A stretch of 64,000 bases of DNA from Pseudomonas sp. BGI-2. GTDB taxonomy: Bacteria > Pseudomonadota > Gammaproteobacteria > Pseudomonadales > Pseudomonadaceae. The position numbers were made by a program, and so were the translations under genes. The notes beneath the pieces were generated by a model, which was not told where the DNA came from, ran no database searches, and was given only the letters and a program-made list of their open reading frames with translations. The DNA lies in NCBI RefSeq assembly GCF_004310295.1, contig NZ_SISB01000003.1, positions 1 through 64,000 on the forward strand. Direction: 5' to 3'. Positions 62,508 through 64,000 of this stretch are shown piece by piece; position 1 is the stretch's first letter, and each line of letters starts with the position of its first letter.

Positions 62508-63383
62508 ATGCGCGCTTTACTCGTGCTGTTCAGTTTGATGCTGTCGATGTCGCTGTCGGCGGCGGAAAAACTTCAGGTGGTCACCAGTTTCAGCATCCTC
62601 GCCGACATGACCCATCAGGTCGGCGGCGACCATATCCAGATCACCAACATGGTCGGTCCCGACGCCGACGCCCACACGTACGAGCCAACCCCGGACGATG
62701 CCAAGGTCTTGCTCAAGGCCAGACTCATCATCAAAAACGGTTTGGGTTTCGAACCATGGCTGGACCGTCTGGTGACCAGCACCGAAACCAAAGCCCCTGT
62801 CATCAGCGCGAGCCACGGTGTCATCCCGCGCTCCCTGGATGAGGACGGCGAGACCGTGCCCGACCCTCACGCCTGGCATAACCTGGCCAACACCGAGCTG
62901 TATATCAGCAACATCACCAAAGCGCTGATCGCCGCCGACCCGGCGAACAAAGCCGACTACGAACGCAACAGCCAGGCCTACCTGAAACAAATCTACGCAC
63001 TGCTCGCCGAAGCCAAGGCCAAGCTCGGTTCGCTGCCACCGGGCAACCGCAAGATCGTCACCTCTCATGACGCATTCGGTTATCTGGGACAGGCCTACGG
63101 CATCCACTTCATGGCGCCGCAAGGTCTGTCCACTGAACGCGAACCTTCAGCCGCCGAAGTCGCTGCGTTGATTACCCAGATTCGCCAGGCCAAGGTCAAA
63201 GCGGTGTTCATGGAAAACATCAAGGACGCGCGCCTGCTCAAGCAGATTGCCGACGAAAGCGGCGCGCACATCGGTGGCACGCTGTACTCCGATGCGCTCG
63301 CCGCGACCGGTCCGGCGAGTACCTTTGCCGGACTGTTCGAATACAACCTGAACACCCTCTACGACGCGTTGAGCAAGCCATGA
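62508..63383 (+). CDS. Periplasmic metal-binding protein (ZnuA/AztC-like)
   Basis: A 291-residue cluster A-I substrate-binding protein. A signal peptide (MRALLVLFSLMLSMSLSAA) is followed by KLQVVTSFSILADMTHQVGG and the metal-ligand histidine segments GPDADAHTYEPTP, PDPHAWHN and TSHDAFGYL. It lacks the long histidine-rich loop of classical ZnuA, which is closer to AztC or manganese-type proteins, so zinc specificity rests on context. The start at 62508 has GAGGT at good spacing; an ATG at 62493 overlapping the permease stop is possible. Confidence 0.92.
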   Translation: MRALLVLFSLMLSMSLSAAEKLQVVTSFSILADMTHQVGGDHIQITNMVGPDADAHTYEPTPDDAKVLLKARLIIKNGLGFEPWLDRLVTSTETKAPVISASHGVIPRSLDEDGETVPDPHAWHNLANTELYISNITKALIAADPANKADYERNSQAYLKQIYALLAEAKAKLGSLPPGNRKIVTSHDAFGYLGQAYGIHFMAPQGLSTEREPSAAEVAALITQIRQAKVKAVFMENIKDARLLKQIADESGAHIGGTLYSDALAATGPASTFAGLFEYNLNTLYDALSKP

Positions 63384-63940
63384 TCCGCAAGAATCCATCA
63401 GGGGATTTACCACTGATTGCGGAGTCCGCGTATGTGGATAAAACTGCAATCATCTGCGGCAAAGTGGTGATCGGCGAAAACGTGTTCGTCGGTCCTTACG
63501 CAGTCATTCGCGCCGATGAAGTGGATGCGTCAGGCGAGATGGAACCGATCACCATCGGCGCCAATTCGAACATCCAGGATGGCGTAGTGATCCACTCCAA
63601 GTCCGGCGCAGCGGTGACCATCGGCGAGTTCAGTTCGATCGCTCACCGCTCCATCGTTCATGGCCCGTGCACGGTAGGCGATCGGGTATTCATCGGTTTC
63701 AACAGCGTGCTGTTCAACTGCGCAGTCGGCGATGGCTGCGTGGTGCGGCACAACTCGGTGGTCGACGGTCGCGACTTGCCCGAAGACTTTTACGTGCCCT
63801 CCACCACCCGCATCGGCCCCAACACCGACCTCTCGCAGTTTCCACCGGTGAGCGTCAGCGCCTCTGAATTTTCCGAGGACGTAGCGCGCACCAACGTCGA
63901 TCTGGTGCGCGGCTACAAAGCCCTGCAGAACGAGTTCTGA
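63380..63940 (+). CDS. Gamma-class carbonic anhydrase-like protein
   Basis: A 186-residue left-handed beta-helix protein (hexapeptide repeats such as VVIGENVFVGPYAVIRADE, ITIGANSNIQDG). Histidines in VVIHSKSG and AHRSIVHG fit the metal ligands of gamma-carbonic anhydrases, which can use metals other than zinc. The gene is found in Zur clusters (PA5540-like) and may replace a zinc carbonic anhydrase. Its start overlaps the preceding stop (ATGA). Confidence 0.9.
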   Translation: MIRKNPSGDLPLIAESAYVDKTAIICGKVVIGENVFVGPYAVIRADEVDASGEMEPITIGANSNIQDGVVIHSKSGAAVTIGEFSSIAHRSIVHGPCTVGDRVFIGFNSVLFNCAVGDGCVVRHNSVVDGRDLPEDFYVPSTTRIGPNTDLSQFPPVSVSASEFSEDVARTNVDLVRGYKALQNEF

Positions 63941-63942
63941 CC

Positions 63943-64000
63943 ATGAGCAGCGTGCTGATTCGCAATGCCAGATTGGTAAATGAAGGTCGGGAATTCGATG
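63943..64000 (+). CDS. Dihydroorotase (PyrC2/PyrQ-like), start only
   Basis: The window ends after MSSVLIRNARLVNEGREFD, the first 19 residues of an amidohydrolase N-terminus. Its place directly after the carbonic anhydrase (2-base gap) and the VLIRNARLVNEG start match the dihydroorotase of the pseudomonad zinc cluster (PA5541-like). Truncated by the window edge. Confidence 0.7.
   Translation, partial: MSSVLIRNARLVNEGREFD

Overview
The window is high-GC proteobacterial chromosome that reads as a Pseudomonas of the fluorescens group. Protein families, REP-type palindromes of the TGTAGGAGC / TGTGGGAGC kind and gene order all agree. From memory, purK-purE-LysR-aspA, pycB-pycA-pycR-RpiR, GGDEF/EAL-uvrD and the cobW/zigA/amiA/folE2/carbonic anhydrase/dihydroorotase series follow the order of the P. 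aeruginosa PAO1 PA5425-PA5541 region, with a large accessory block between aspA and pycB. No rRNA, tRNA or CRISPR array was found.

Layout. 0-12 kb: small envelope and stress proteins, purEK with a possible attenuator, a HypT-like LysR regulator divergent from aspA, an alanine/glycine:cation symporter, a cytosolic asparaginase, and an AraC regulator with an acetylpolyamine amidohydrolase and a polyamine-binding protein. 12.2-12.4 kb: a 200-bp MITE that has jumped into the loop of an intrinsic terminator and left an 8-bp target duplication. 12.5-21.8 kb: two giant tandem paralogues (1528 and 1508 aa) of the dermonecrotic-toxin-N (DUF6543-like) type. 21.8-25.2 kb: a MocR regulator, whose linker is a 12-bp minisatellite rich in DnaA-box 9-mers, divergent from paiB and two GNAT acetyltransferases. 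25.4-32.1 kb: a lower-GC island with a BsuBI/PstI-type restriction-modification pair, a complete IS66 element carrying a pRiA4b ORF-3 passenger and interrupting a small gene, a candidate structured RNA leader (three-way junction), and a truncated HTH gene. 32.3-37.9 kb: two tandem autotransporters with related barrels and unrelated passengers.

38-43.7 kb: two-subunit pyruvate carboxylase divergent from its LysR regulator pycR, then a small basic protein and an RpiR-family regulator with a palindrome in its own promoter. 43.9-55 kb: a membrane GGDEF/EAL protein, uvrD (possibly leaderless), a Tim44-like protein, SMI1/KNR4, a CPA2 antiporter, an acyl-CoA thioesterase, pdxY and DUF3301.

55-64 kb is a zinc-starvation cluster: two COG0523 GTPases, DUF1826, two small secreted proteins, N-acetylmuramoyl-L-alanine amidase, zinc-independent GTP cyclohydrolase FolE2, a metal ABC transporter, gamma-carbonic anhydrase and the start of a dihydroorotase. 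Two palindromes matching the Zur box consensus lie in the two divergent promoters. The genes from folE2 onward overlap or nearly abut, so they look like one operon that imports zinc and replaces zinc enzymes when the metal is scarce.
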